Origin: Mastigamoeba balamuthi | Lineage: Eukaryota; Evosea; Mastigamoebida; Mastigamoebidae | Assembly (NCBI GenBank): GCA_902651635.1 | Contig: CACRSC010000031.1 | Span: 1,201,322-1,265,321, forward strand | DNA: 64,000 bases | Reading direction: 5' to 3' | Shown: positions 10,404 through 19,835 of the stretch, in pieces | Layout: the number at the start of each line of letters is the position of its first letter | Position numbering within the stretch: position 1 is the stretch's first letter | Notes under the pieces: model-generated | Seen by the model: the letters and a program-made list of their open reading frames with translations, nothing else | The model's database searches: none | What the model was told of the DNA's origin: nothing | Program-made: the position numbers and the translations under genes

Positions 10404-11756
10404 ATGCGCGTGCTATGTTTAACAGCACTGCTCGCCGCGGCCGCCTGGGCCAGCTGCCCGCTGCCCGACAGCGCCTACATCGAGCCCGTGCTCGAGCTGC
10501 CGCTGTCGGGGTTCGCGGCGTGGTCGCTCGAGCTCTATTTCGTGGTCCGCGAGCCCGAGGTCGAGTTCCGCACTTACGCGCCGCCCTACTACATCGGCTT
10601 CAAGCGCGCCGAGTGCTTCATGGGCGACCAGGGCCCCGCTGACATACCGTACCCCGTCTGCGAGGCCGGCCGGCGCGTGGGCCCGTTCGTGTGGAACTCC
10701 TCGGCCGCCGAGGCCTGCGGCTTCGCTAATAGCACAGTGGGCGAGGACATCATCTTCACCAACTCGCTCTTCGTCGAGTGGCTGGACCCCAACTCCGAGA
10801 CGGGCACCGGCACCGCCGCGATACCGTTCCAGCTGATCCTGCGCCACTACAGGTACTCGGCGACCAACATCTCCATCTACGACCCCATCAATGCGCAGGC
10901 GGTGCTGTCGTACGTCGAGGTCTCGCTCGACACGACCAACGCCTCCAACGTCGTCATCAAGCTCTCCGCCACCGTCGGCGCCCTGAAACCATTCGACCTC
11001 GCCAACAGCGCCACAGCGCCCCCGGCCATCGTGGGGACCGCGACAATCGTCAAAGACCCGCAGTCAGAGGTCACCACCGTGCTGACCACGTCGACGTTTG
11101 TCTGGAAGAAGTTCAACTACGTCATCACGCCCGGGGCGTCTGTCACCAAGCTGGACCAGGCCCGAGTGTACCTCAAGTTCGACGCTGGCTGCCAGACGGG
11201 CTCGCAGTGCCCGTTCACGTCGACGTATTCGACGCAGATCGTGGCGTCTATTCTCCTGTCGACGGACTCGTTCCAGTCGAAGCTCGTCGACACGGCCCTC
11301 GTCAACGGAACGATGAGCTTCTGGTCGTCGCCTACATTCACCGTCCCCAAGCAGCCCGCGTACTGGGAGGGAGAAATGGTGTACGTGAAGATGAGCTTCG
11401 CGGCAAGCAAGATAGGGATAGCCTCCTGGAACAGGACCTCGCTGACGGTCAACGGAGAGCCGCCAGAGGGCATCCAGGACCTCAACTGGGACGGGGTAAC
11501 AGCCGCGAATGCGATCGATGGGGTGCCAGGATCGCTGGACCAATCGCGATTCCGGTTCGTGGCCCGTCTGCCTGCCTCGACGCCCGACGAGGGCTCCGCA
11601 CAGATGACGATCCGAGCGACCTACACGATCACGTATGACTCCAGCAAGAGAAAGGTGCCGTGGACTCGGGCCATGTCCTTCAGCAGGCTAGCCACGTTCA
11701 GCCGGCAACGCCTGCAGAAAGGAGCAGCATCAAGGTTAGCGCCTTGGTGGCTATGA
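10404..11756 (+). CDS. Secreted protein, 450-residue paralogous family, member 3
   Basis: Intronless, 450 residues from the Met at 10404. An in-frame Met at 10395 is possible, but 10404 matches the MRAL-type signal peptide of member 4. Signal peptide MRVLCLTALLAAAAWAS, then CPLPDSAYIEP. Closest to member 4: shared blocks include TYAPPYYIG, NISIYDP, FNYVITPG, VGIASWNRTS, DLNWDGVTAAN and the tail GAASRLAPW. Multiple N-glycosylation sequons, few Cys, no membrane anchor. It was probably produced by local duplication followed by inversion relative to member 4. Function unknown. Confidence 0.8.
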   Translation: MRVLCLTALLAAAAWASCPLPDSAYIEPVLELPLSGFAAWSLELYFVVREPEVEFRTYAPPYYIGFKRAECFMGDQGPADIPYPVCEAGRRVGPFVWNSSAAEACGFANSTVGEDIIFTNSLFVEWLDPNSETGTGTAAIPFQLILRHYRYSATNISIYDPINAQAVLSYVEVSLDTTNASNVVIKLSATVGALKPFDLANSATAPPAIVGTATIVKDPQSEVTTVLTTSTFVWKKFNYVITPGASVTKLDQARVYLKFDAGCQTGSQCPFTSTYSTQIVASILLSTDSFQSKLVDTALVNGTMSFWSSPTFTVPKQPAYWEGEMVYVKMSFAASKIGIASWNRTSLTVNGEPPEGIQDLNWDGVTAANAIDGVPGSLDQSRFRFVARLPASTPDEGSAQMTIRATYTITYDSSKRKVPWTRAMSFSRLATFSRQRLQKGAASRLAPWWL

Positions 11757-12064
11757 ACACCTGTGAACATGACTGTCATACCAATAGAGCTTGCCGTCTA
11801 GATACAGTTATTTATCGAACTGTCGTTCAGTGACATTCACGGGACAGAGGCAGGGCTGGGTGAGGGTATGCAGCCCTAACCCTAACAATTGCATTTTCCG
11901 ATTTGCTGGCTCTTCATTTTACATTTGAGGGCCAGTACAAATCTAGTTTGTCAAGTTGATAGCACTGAAGACTCCAATGCCTTTGTTTCAATTGTTGTCA
12001 CACCCTCCAGTGCTCCTAATGCGAAGGTGAAGGAAGAGTGCCCGTGGCCGAGGTAGTAACATCG
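11757..12064. other. Convergent intergenic region with telomere-like dyad
   Basis: The 3' flanks of members 3 (plus) and 4 (minus) meet here. The stretch is A/T-richer than the genes and contains CCCTAACCCTAAC at 11874-11886. No gene seen. Confidence 0.5.
11874..11886. repeat. Two-unit CCCTAA interstitial telomere-like repeat
   Basis: Two perfect CCCTAA units, as in TTAGGG-type telomeres, between convergent paralogues. Two units are short enough to occur by chance, so this is only a hint of an old break-repair or inversion scar. Confidence 0.35.
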
Positions 12065-13423
12065 TCAGAACCATGGCCTCAGGCTCGAGGCCGCGCCACC
12101 TTGGACGCGGTAGTTGAAAGTGGCGTAGGCGCTGTATGACACCTGCTCGACCTGCGGCTCCCCTCTCTTGCTGGAGATGTACGAAACAGTGTACGTCGCC
12201 CTGACTGGCAAGACCGCGGACCCCTCGGCCGCCGCCGAGACCGGCAGGCGAGCCGTGAACTTGAACCGCGAGACGGCCAGAGACCCAGTCACTCCGGCGA
12301 TCGTGTTGGCGGCGGTGACACCGTCCCAGTTGAGGTCCTGCAGGCCCAGGGGCACGTCTCCGTTGACGGTAACCGACGTGCGGTTCCACGATGCGATGCC
12401 GACCTTCTTGGCCGTGAAGTTGACCTGCGCGTACACCGCGTCGCCGTCCCAGTACGACGGGGACTTGGAGGTCGTGTACGTGTTGGACGTCCAGAAGCCC
12501 AGCGTTCCGTTGACGTAGGCCGTGTCGATGAGCTTGGGCGTGAAGCTGCTGGTCGAGAGCAGCACTACGGCCGTGATGGGTTTGGCGCCGCTGTACGGGC
12601 ACTCGACCCCGGCCACGCAGCTTGCGTCGAAGTTCAGCGTCACAGCGACCTTGTTGAACTGCGACACGCCGCCCCCGGGCGTGATGACGTAGTTGAACTT
12701 CTTCCAGTAGTGCGTCGTCGTCGAGGAGAGCGAGACGAGCTCCGGGGTGTCCTTGACTATGGTGTTGGTACCGGAGATGGTGGGCACCAGCGTGGCGCTG
12801 TTGATGAGATCAAACGGCTTCTGGACACCCATCGTCGCCGACATCTTCACGCTGACTGTGGCCGTGTTGGTGGCACTGAGCACGACCTCGATGTACGACA
12901 GCACGCCGTGGGCCACGATGGGGTCGTAGATGGTGATGTTGGTCGTCGCCGTCACGCGCCTGTGGAGGACCAGCTGGAACGGTAGCGCGGCGCTGCTCGT
13001 GACCGCGAACGACGCATCGTCGGTGACGTACTTGTTGTCGGTCCACCCGACGATCAGAGAGCTGGTGAAGATGAGGTCGTTGCCCACTGTCGAGACGGAG
13101 AACCCGCAGTTGTCGACGACCGACGCGTTCCACGTGAACGGGCCGACGTTGTCTCCGGTCTCGCAGTCGGGCGAAGCGATGGCGACGGTGCTGATGTGGT
13201 CCATCCTGCACGCGTCGTGCACGTTTCCGATGTAGTAGGGCGGGGTGTAGGTGCGCGCGGTCACGGTGGGCAGGCGGACGACGAAGTAGAGGTAGTTCAG
13301 CGCGCCCGTGAAGCCCGACTGGCTGAGATCGAGGGTCGGTTCGTGGAAGCCGCCGTCCGCCCACGGGCACGGCGCAGCCAGCGCGGCGGCGGCGAGCAGC
13401 GAGAGCAGAGACAGGGCACGCAT
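12065..13423 (-). CDS. Secreted protein, 450-residue paralogous family, member 4
   Basis: Intronless, 452 residues from the Met at 13423. Signal peptide MRALSLLSLLAAAALAAP, then CPWADGG. Longer in-frame extensions upstream lack a signal-peptide shape, so 13423 is preferred. Blocks shared with member 3 include TYTPPYYIG, NITIYDP, MGVQKPF, KKFNYVITPGG, VGIASWNRTS and DLNWDGVTAAN, ending GAASSLRPWF. Transcribed towards member 3, so one of the pair has been inverted. No catalytic motif or anchor. Secreted or surface-associated by inference; function unknown. Confidence 0.8.
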   Translation of the reverse strand: MRALSLLSLLAAAALAAPCPWADGGFHEPTLDLSQSGFTGALNYLYFVVRLPTVTARTYTPPYYIGNVHDACRMDHISTVAIASPDCETGDNVGPFTWNASVVDNCGFSVSTVGNDLIFTSSLIVGWTDNKYVTDDASFAVTSSAALPFQLVLHRRVTATTNITIYDPIVAHGVLSYIEVVLSATNTATVSVKMSATMGVQKPFDLINSATLVPTISGTNTIVKDTPELVSLSSTTTHYWKKFNYVITPGGGVSQFNKVAVTLNFDASCVAGVECPYSGAKPITAVVLLSTSSFTPKLIDTAYVNGTLGFWTSNTYTTSKSPSYWDGDAVYAQVNFTAKKVGIASWNRTSVTVNGDVPLGLQDLNWDGVTAANTIAGVTGSLAVSRFKFTARLPVSAAAEGSAVLPVRATYTVSYISSKRGEPQVEQVSYSAYATFNYRVQGGAASSLRPWF

Positions 13424-13731
13424 TCTAACACCTTCGCAGCTAAATTTGCTTGTGCCTCTGCTGACCGTAAGCGTACAATGACAGCACTGCATTTCGATTA
13501 AGTCCGTGAGCACAACCAAAAATAGAACCGTGGATGCTCAGTTCTGCTGCACGTCCGCCCCGTCGAGGTGCGAGTCAGCCTGCCGATCTCTCTCTCTCCC
13601 CCCTTGGACAGATTTGTACTGCGATGCTATGCAGGGAGTGGCCTGCTTGGGGGCCAATGAGACCATTGGCCGAGGCGATGGAGATGGCGAATCGGTGGGT
13701 GGCCAAAAATAGCCTTGAGGTCGCTCGATCA
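13424..13731. other. Intergenic region upstream of secreted-family member 4
   Basis: About 310 bases between the start of member 4 and the stop of the TKL kinase, both minus strand. No RNA gene, repeat or convincing TATA box seen. Confidence 0.4.
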
Positions 13732-15019
13732 TTAGCTCCCAACCAAAAGCGGAACAATCTCAGCGAACGGAGGCCGCAGCCCCGGAGAACGGCTCCAGCA
13801 CCGCTTCATAAGGCTCGCCAGGAGCTCTGGACACTCCTTGGGGATGGCGGGCCGCTCGTTGGCCACGGAGACTCGCCACATAACCGACGCCCAATTCTCC
13901 TCGACGGCTGCATTTCCGTACGGCTCCATTCTCGTCGCGACCTCGAACACGACAATGCCGAAGCTGTGTGCCCGCCTCAGGCTGTGTGCAGGTGATTTCG
14001 CCCCACCTATACACATCGCACTCGCTGGTGAAGAGCTTCTTCGATATCACCTCGGGGGCCATCCAAAAGGGGGATCCGTACTGCGGAAGATGCACGCACG
14101 TCAGGGCGGGCGTGAGCCTTCTCTCGGCACCGTACCTGCAGGTGCCGCGTGGGTTCGCTGCGCGTGCACGACATGCCGAAATCCGAGATCTTGGGGTCCA
14201 AGCCCAGCGTCAACAGGACATTGTCGCTCTACCGGTTGCCCGTCCCTCAGCGGGTGAGTCGCCAGCCCATCACGCTTGGGCGGGCGCGCCTTGAGGTCTC
14301 GGTGCAGGATCCCCCTGCTGTGGAGGAACGCCATGCCCCTGGCGATGCCGACCAGGATTCTCTGCGTTGTCCTCCACTCGAGAGGCGTCGCCGAGTGGAG
14401 CAGAGAATGCAGAGTCCCCAGCTCGCACAGCTCTGTGCTCCCATTGTCAATTCGTCACCCTCCTAGGTCGCGCATACCTGTGACCACGACGAAGTCGCTG
14501 GTGCTCAGGGAGGCACCCAGGCAGGCCACAACGTTCGGGTGATGAACGCGAGTCAGCATGGCGATCTCCGTGGCAACCATCTCCTGCACAGTCCACACGT
14601 CACGGGAGTCGAGGGACTCTGACTTCACCCACCCTGACTGCCTCTGCGACAAACCGCGACAGAGACGTCTTGATGGCGACATCGGTCCCGTTGTAGCTCC
14701 CCCGGTACACGCGGCTGAAGCGGCCCGCCCCGATCTCGGGCCCAAAAGCCAGATCCTCCCTCCTGATCTGCCACGCGCACCGAGAGCAACAGTGCAGTGC
14801 GGAGCAGTGTCCGCAGTTGTGGCACTCGGCGGCAGCATGTGGCGGCGCCCTTGCAGCTGCCGGCCAGGTGGCGTAGAAGAGGCACGAGCAGGTCGACGCG
14901 CTGCACGCCCGATCGGCCTGGACCAGCGCGTCAGCAGAACTGCAGCTCGGGGCTGGCCGGGATCGGACGCACGGGCCCGAGGTCGAAGTGAGCCGCCGGG
15001 AAGTGGTGGCACATGACAC
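13732..15019 (-). CDS. TKL-type protein kinase, complete copy
   Basis: Ser/Thr or dual-specificity kinase of the tyrosine-kinase-like group. Model exons: 15019-14633, 14583-14478, 14432-14290, 14228-14136, 14080-14007, 13963-13732, giving 344 residues. A Cys/His-rich segment (about 45-85, for example CHNCGHC and CCSRC) precedes the kinase domain. Kinase motifs in order: GAGRFSRVYRG (Gly loop), VAIK (ATP-anchoring Lys), a Glu in the C helix, HRDLKSDN (catalytic loop), SDFG, YGSPFWMAPEV (activation segment) and a C-lobe ending RCWSRSPGLRPPF. All key residues are present, so it should be active. Intron 3 fits only a GC-AG pair (donor AAG then GCGCGC at 14289). Its 5' part lies in a duplicated segment. 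Relative to the upstream copy, a 2-base difference near 14935 changes the N-terminal frame, so the true start is uncertain. Confidence 0.78.
14319..15015. repeat. Tandem segmental duplication, copy A (about 0.7 kb)
   Basis: Nearly identical to 15212-15910, starting at TGTGGAGGAACGCC and ending at GTGGTGGCACATG. It covers the N-terminal part of the kinase gene, introns included. Only scattered substitutions and a 2-base indel near 14935 separate the copies, indicating recent origin. Confidence 0.9.
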
Positions 15020-15113
15020 TGCTCACTTTTCAGTTTGCTCAGAATCAGTGGAAAACAGTGCAATAAATCCCCCGATCAGTTACCTTCCTTGCATTTGGTC
15101 AGGGCTTGAGGGA

Positions 15114-16176
15114 TCATGTAGTGGCATGTCTTGGGGACTTATTTGCTTCTGTTCCGCAATTCCTACTGGAATCTACTGGCAGATAAACGCCAGGGAGCTG
15201 AAACAGATATTTGTGGAGGAACGCCATGCCCCTGGCGATGCCGACCAGGATTCTCTGCGTTGTCCTCCACTCGAGAGGCGTCGCCGAGTGGAGCAGAGAA
15301 TGCAGAGTCCCCAGCTCGCACAGCTCTGTGCTCCCATTGTCAAATCGTCACCCTCCTAGGTCGCGCATACCTGTGACCACGACGAAGTCGCTGGTGCTCA
15401 GGGAGGCCCCCAGGCAGGCCACAACGTTCGGGTGATGAACGCGAGTCAGCATGGCGATTTCCGTGGCAACCATCTCCTGCACAGCCCGCACGTCAGGGGA
15501 GTCGAGGGACTCTGGCTTCACCCACCCTGACTGCCTCTGCGACAAACCGCGACAGAGACGTCTTGATGGCGACATCGGTCCCGTTGTAGCTCCCCCGGTA
15601 CACGCGGCTGAAGCGGCCCGCCCCGATCTCGGGCCCAAAAGCCAGATCCTCCCTCCTGATCTGCCACGCGCACCGAGAGCAACAGTGCAGTGCGGAGCAG
15701 TGCCCGCAGTTGTGGCACTCGGCGGCAGCGTGTGGCGGCGCCCCTGCAGCTGCCGGCCAGGTGGCGTAGAAGAGGCACGAGCAGCTCGGCGCGCTGCACG
15801 CCCGATCGGCCTGGACCAGCGCGTCAGCTGAAAACTGCAGCTCGTGGCTGGCCGGGATCGGACGCACGGGCCCGAGGTCGAAGTGAGCCGCCGGGAAGTG
15901 GTGGCACATGGGCTGGGCGCACTGGCCGCCCCCGTGGACTCCGGCATCTGCGAGAAGCCCCCAATGACAAGTGAGAGCCCGCGTTTGCCGCCAAGACCTC
16001 GAGACGCGAACACTGGTAGCACAGGCATCCAGGGACCAGACACCTCCCTCTCGTTGTTCCGTACGACGCCCCGGCGGTGCTTGCGAGCTCCTCGGCCCTG
16101 CGGGCAGGACAGTGGTTGACACTTGACAGGCGAAAAACTGCTTTCTTGCGTGCTCACGAGAGAGATCCGATGTCAA
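15114..16176 (-). pseudogene. Truncated TKL kinase copy lacking the catalytic loop
   Basis: Second kinase copy, exons 16176-15526, 15476-15371 and 15325-15114 (322 codons in phase). It has an N-terminal region that the other copy lacks, then the same Cys/His segment, Gly loop, VAIK Lys, C helix and hinge. The duplicated block ends at the helix GMAFLH, and the frame continues through unrelated sequence to a TGA at 15114-15116. It therefore lacks HRD, DFG, the activation segment and the C-lobe and cannot be a working kinase. It probably holds the original 5' end of the gene, while the complete copy downstream holds the original 3' end. Either a pseudogene or a truncated regulator, if transcribed. 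Confidence 0.72.
15212..15910. repeat. Tandem segmental duplication, copy B (about 0.7 kb)
   Basis: Partner of 14319-15015, in direct orientation with about 200 bases of unrelated DNA between the copies (15016-15211). See the kinase entries for the coding consequences. Confidence 0.9.
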
Positions 16177-16359
16177 GGCTCATTCTCGCGAGTGGGACAG
16201 GCGGGCGCTTGTGCCGATTCGTCCCAGTCCGACGTCACTGACCGAATATCACGTCAACGACAGCAAATCTGTGCGTGTCGGCCCGATTCACCCGCGTAAA
16301 AATCGCGCAGGAATTCGATTCCCTCAGAGGGAACGAGCACAGACAGGGAGGCGGCCACC

Positions 16360-19300
16360 ATGCTGCAGCACGACGGCCACCGAGGCGACGATGAGCGCGA
16401 GGCGCTGCTGGCGCCGTGCTACGAGTACCACCTCGCGATCACCGGCATGACCTGCGAGTCCGCCGTCCCTCTCTCTCGCATCCCCTCCTCTGCTCAGCCC
16501 ACAGCCCACTCGACCCTGCGAGGGGCCGCCCCCCTGTTTGGTTGTGCTGACGCCTGAGCTGCGCCGCCCGCACGGACCGCAGGGGATGCGTCGAGCTCGT
16601 CACCGAGGCGCTGGGGCAGCTCCCCGGCGTCGTCTCGGCCGACGTCTCGCTGGCCCCCGGGCGCGCGCACGTCACAGCGAGCGCCAGCGTCGCCGCCGAC
16701 GCCCTCGTCCGCGCCGTCCGCTCCTGCAGCAAAAAGTTCTCCGCGGAGCTCTGCGCCCCCGACGAGGCCCCGCGGCCGCCACCCCCCTCGGCCCCTCGCC
16801 CCGCTGCCCCTGTCGTCGTCGCTGTGACGTCACTTGGCGCTGAGCAGCGGCAGCAACAGCAGCAGCAGCAATTGGCGCCGGCGTCGTCGGAGGCGGTGCT
16901 GGAGCTCGCGGTGGGCGGGATGACGTGCGCGGCCTGCAGCGCGCGCGTCGGGGCGGCGGCGAGGGCGCTGGGCGGCGTGACGTCGTGCGACGTCAACCTG
17001 CTCGCGGGGACGGCGCTCGTGCGCTACGACCCGGCGCGCGCCGGCGCCCGCGAAATCGTCGGCGCCATCGAGTCGGCGGGCTACCGCACGTCCCCCGCCC
17101 CGCGCGACGCCCGCGCACGCGCCGAGGCGCTCTCGCACTCGGCCGAGATCCGCGGCTACCGCCTGTCGTTCCTGGCCTCGTGCGCGCCCCCACGCCCGCT
17201 TGCAGCTCCGCGGCAGCCGCGCGACTGACCTTTGCGTGGCGGCTGCGCGTCGAGGGCGGTGTTCGCGGTGCCGATGCTGGGGATGATGGTGGCCATGATG
17301 GCCTCGCAGCGCGCCAGGGACGCGCTGATGACGAGAGTCTACCGCGGCGTGACGGTCGAGGGCCTCGCGGGGCTCGCGCTGGCTACGCCCGTGCAGCTGT
17401 ACCTCGGGCGCTCGTTCTACGTGCGATCGTACCGCGCCCTGCGGCACGGGAGCGCGACGATGGACGTGCTCGTGGCGCTCGGCACCAACGCCGCGTACGT
17501 CTTCTCGGTCGTCTCGCTGGCCCTCGCGGCCGCGCGCCCGCACTACCACGCCGAGTTCTTCTTCGAGACGAGCGTGCTGCTCATCACGTTCATCATGATG
17601 GGGCGATGGCTCGAGAGCGTGGCCAAGGGCCGCACGAGCCTCGCCGTCACGCGCCTGCTCGAGCTCAGGGCCGCAACGGCCCTGCTGGTCGTGCCCGGCC
17701 AGGACGACAAGGAGATCGACGCGGACCTCGTGCAGAGGGGCGACACGCTCAAGGTGCTCCCAGGGTCCAAGGTCCCCGCGGACGGCGTCGTCCTCTCGGG
17801 CTCGACCAGCGTCGACGAGAGCATGCTCACCGGCGAGTCCATGCCCGTCGCCAAGTCCGCGGGTGATGGCGTCGTCGCCGGGACGCTCAACCTCAACGGG
17901 ACGGTCCTCGTCGAGGCGACCAAGATCGGAGCCGAGACGTTCCTCTCGCAGATCGTCTCGCTGGTGCAGACAGCGCAGCTCTCCAAGGCACCAATCCAGG
18001 AGCTCGCGGACAAGGTCTCGTCCGTCTTTGTCCCGTTCGTCATCGCCGTCGCGCTGCTCACGTGGGCCGTGTGGTTCACGCTCGCCACCCTCGGGGTCGG
18101 GAAGCTGCCGCAGTGGATCGAGCGTCGAGGTCGTGCCCCTCTCTTGTTCCCTCTTCTCCCTCGCCCTCGTCTCACGTTGGCCCGCGAGTAGGAGTGTCGC
18201 CGTTCATCTTCAGCTTCCTCTTCGCGGTCGCCACGGTGGTCGTCGCGTGCCCCTGCGCCATGGGGCTGGCCACGCCGACGGCCGTCATGGTCGGCACGGG
18301 CGTCGCGGCGCGCAGGGGCGTCCTCATCAAGAACGCGTCGTCTTTCGAGCGCGCTAACAGGATCGGCGTCATCGTCTTCGACAAGACCGGGACGCTCACA
18401 GCCGGCAAGCCCGTTGTCACCGACGTGTGCCCCTATGGCTCCACACCGGTAGGCGCCTTCCCACTCCTCCTACCTCGGACTGAAGGCCCGCGTGCGGCTC
18501 CCAACAAGGCGGACGAGTTGCTCCGCGTCGCCGCCAGTGCCGAGTCGTCGAGCGAGCACCCGATCGCCAGGGCCATCACCGAGGAGGCAAAAAGGTGTGA
18601 GGACCACGCCCCTTGGGCGCGCCAGCTGACGGTGCGGGCTCCGTAGGCGGGGTGCCAGCGCGTCTCCTGCTGAAAACTATGAGGCACTGGCGGGCGAGGG
18701 GCTGCGATGCACGGTGGACGGCCACTCGGTCTTGATAGGAAAGCACACGCTCTTCCCGACGCTGCCAGCCGACCACGCGGGAGCGCTCTCTCGCCTCGAG
18801 GTGCCCCGAACCGCAGAAGTGTTTGCTTGTTTTCTGACGGCGCGAGCAGAGCCAGGGGAAGACGTGCATTACCGTCAGCGTCGACGGGGCTGTCGTCGGG
18901 GCCATCGCGCTCGCCGACTCGCCTCGCCCGGAAGCAAGGGAGGTCGTGTCAAAGTTGAAGGCAATGGGAATAATTCCGTGGATGATTACCGGCGACAACC
19001 AGTGCGCAGTTGTCGCACCGCTGCCTTAAAAGCTCATCACCGTTGCAGGAGAACAGCAAACTGTGTCGCAGAGGCAGTGGGTATCATTCCAGAGCATGTC
19101 CTCGCGTCGGTGCTTCCCCAGCACAAAGCGACAAGGTGCGAAGTCTCTCCCCCTCCACCATTCCCAGCTTTACTAAGATCCTCCCCCCTCTTCCCGACCT
19201 CTTAGAGTGGCGGAGCTCCAGGCTATGGGCCACAAGGTTGCGATGGTGGGCGACGGCATCAATGACTCACCAGCCCTCGTGCGGTTACCACCACTTTGCT

Positions 19301-19727
19301 GCCTTCCCTCACAACGGACTGAACCCGACACAGGCACAGGCCGACCTCGGCATCGCCATCGGCGCTGGAACGGTTTGCACTTCGCCGTTTAATTTATTCC
19401 CGCAATTGAATACCGCAAATTTGGCAATTGTAGGATATCGCCATCGAGACGGCCTCCGTGGTGCTGGTGCAGAGCGACCTCCGCGCGCTGCTCGGGGCTC
19501 TGGACATCTCGCGCCGCACGTTCCAGCGCATCCGCCTGAACTTCCTCTGGGCGTTTGGTTACAACGTTGTGCTCATACCCGTGGCTGCCGGCGCCCTCTA
19601 CCCCCTCACCAACCCCTACATCCTGCCGCCCTACCTGGCCGGCCTTATCATGGCCTTCTCCTCTGTCTCTGTTGTCTGCTCGTCGCTGCTGCTCAATGTC
19701 GACCTCGGCAAGTGCAGGCGCTCCTGA
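16360..19727 (+). CDS. Copper-transporting P1B-type ATPase (ATP7/CopA-like)
   Basis: Pumps Cu(I) out of the cytosol using ATP. Eleven exons: 16360-16457, 16583-17179, 17255-18123, 18192-18448, 18509-18594, 18659-18800, 18856-19001, 19049-19135, 19206-19278, 19334-19372, 19434-19727; 895 residues, phases all consistent. Domains: two N-terminal metal-binding domains (GMTCEGC at about residue 30 and GMTCAAC at about 140, separated by a Gln run), membrane helices, actuator TGES, ion-binding CPC in helix 6, phosphorylation site DKTGTLT, nucleotide-binding Ser-Glu-His-Pro, TGDN, hinge GDGINDSP, and in the last helices YN and MAFSSVS, which define copper specificity. The nucleotide-binding domain is short and cut by many tiny exons. 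The start has a strong context (GCCACC before ATG). Exact membrane (plasma, Golgi or vacuole) not visible. Confidence 0.93.
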
Positions 19728-19835
19728 GCCATCCACCGGCCCCCGTCTATCGTCGGCCATAAGTGCTTAAGACTCGCAGGTAACCCGAGAATGCAAACGT
19801 GTTAATTCATGTCAGCGCGAGCTGCGCGCGGGGCC

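Noticed and set aside
11874-11886. A true telomere or chromosome end
   Set aside because: Only two CCCTAA units flanked by ordinary genes on both sides.
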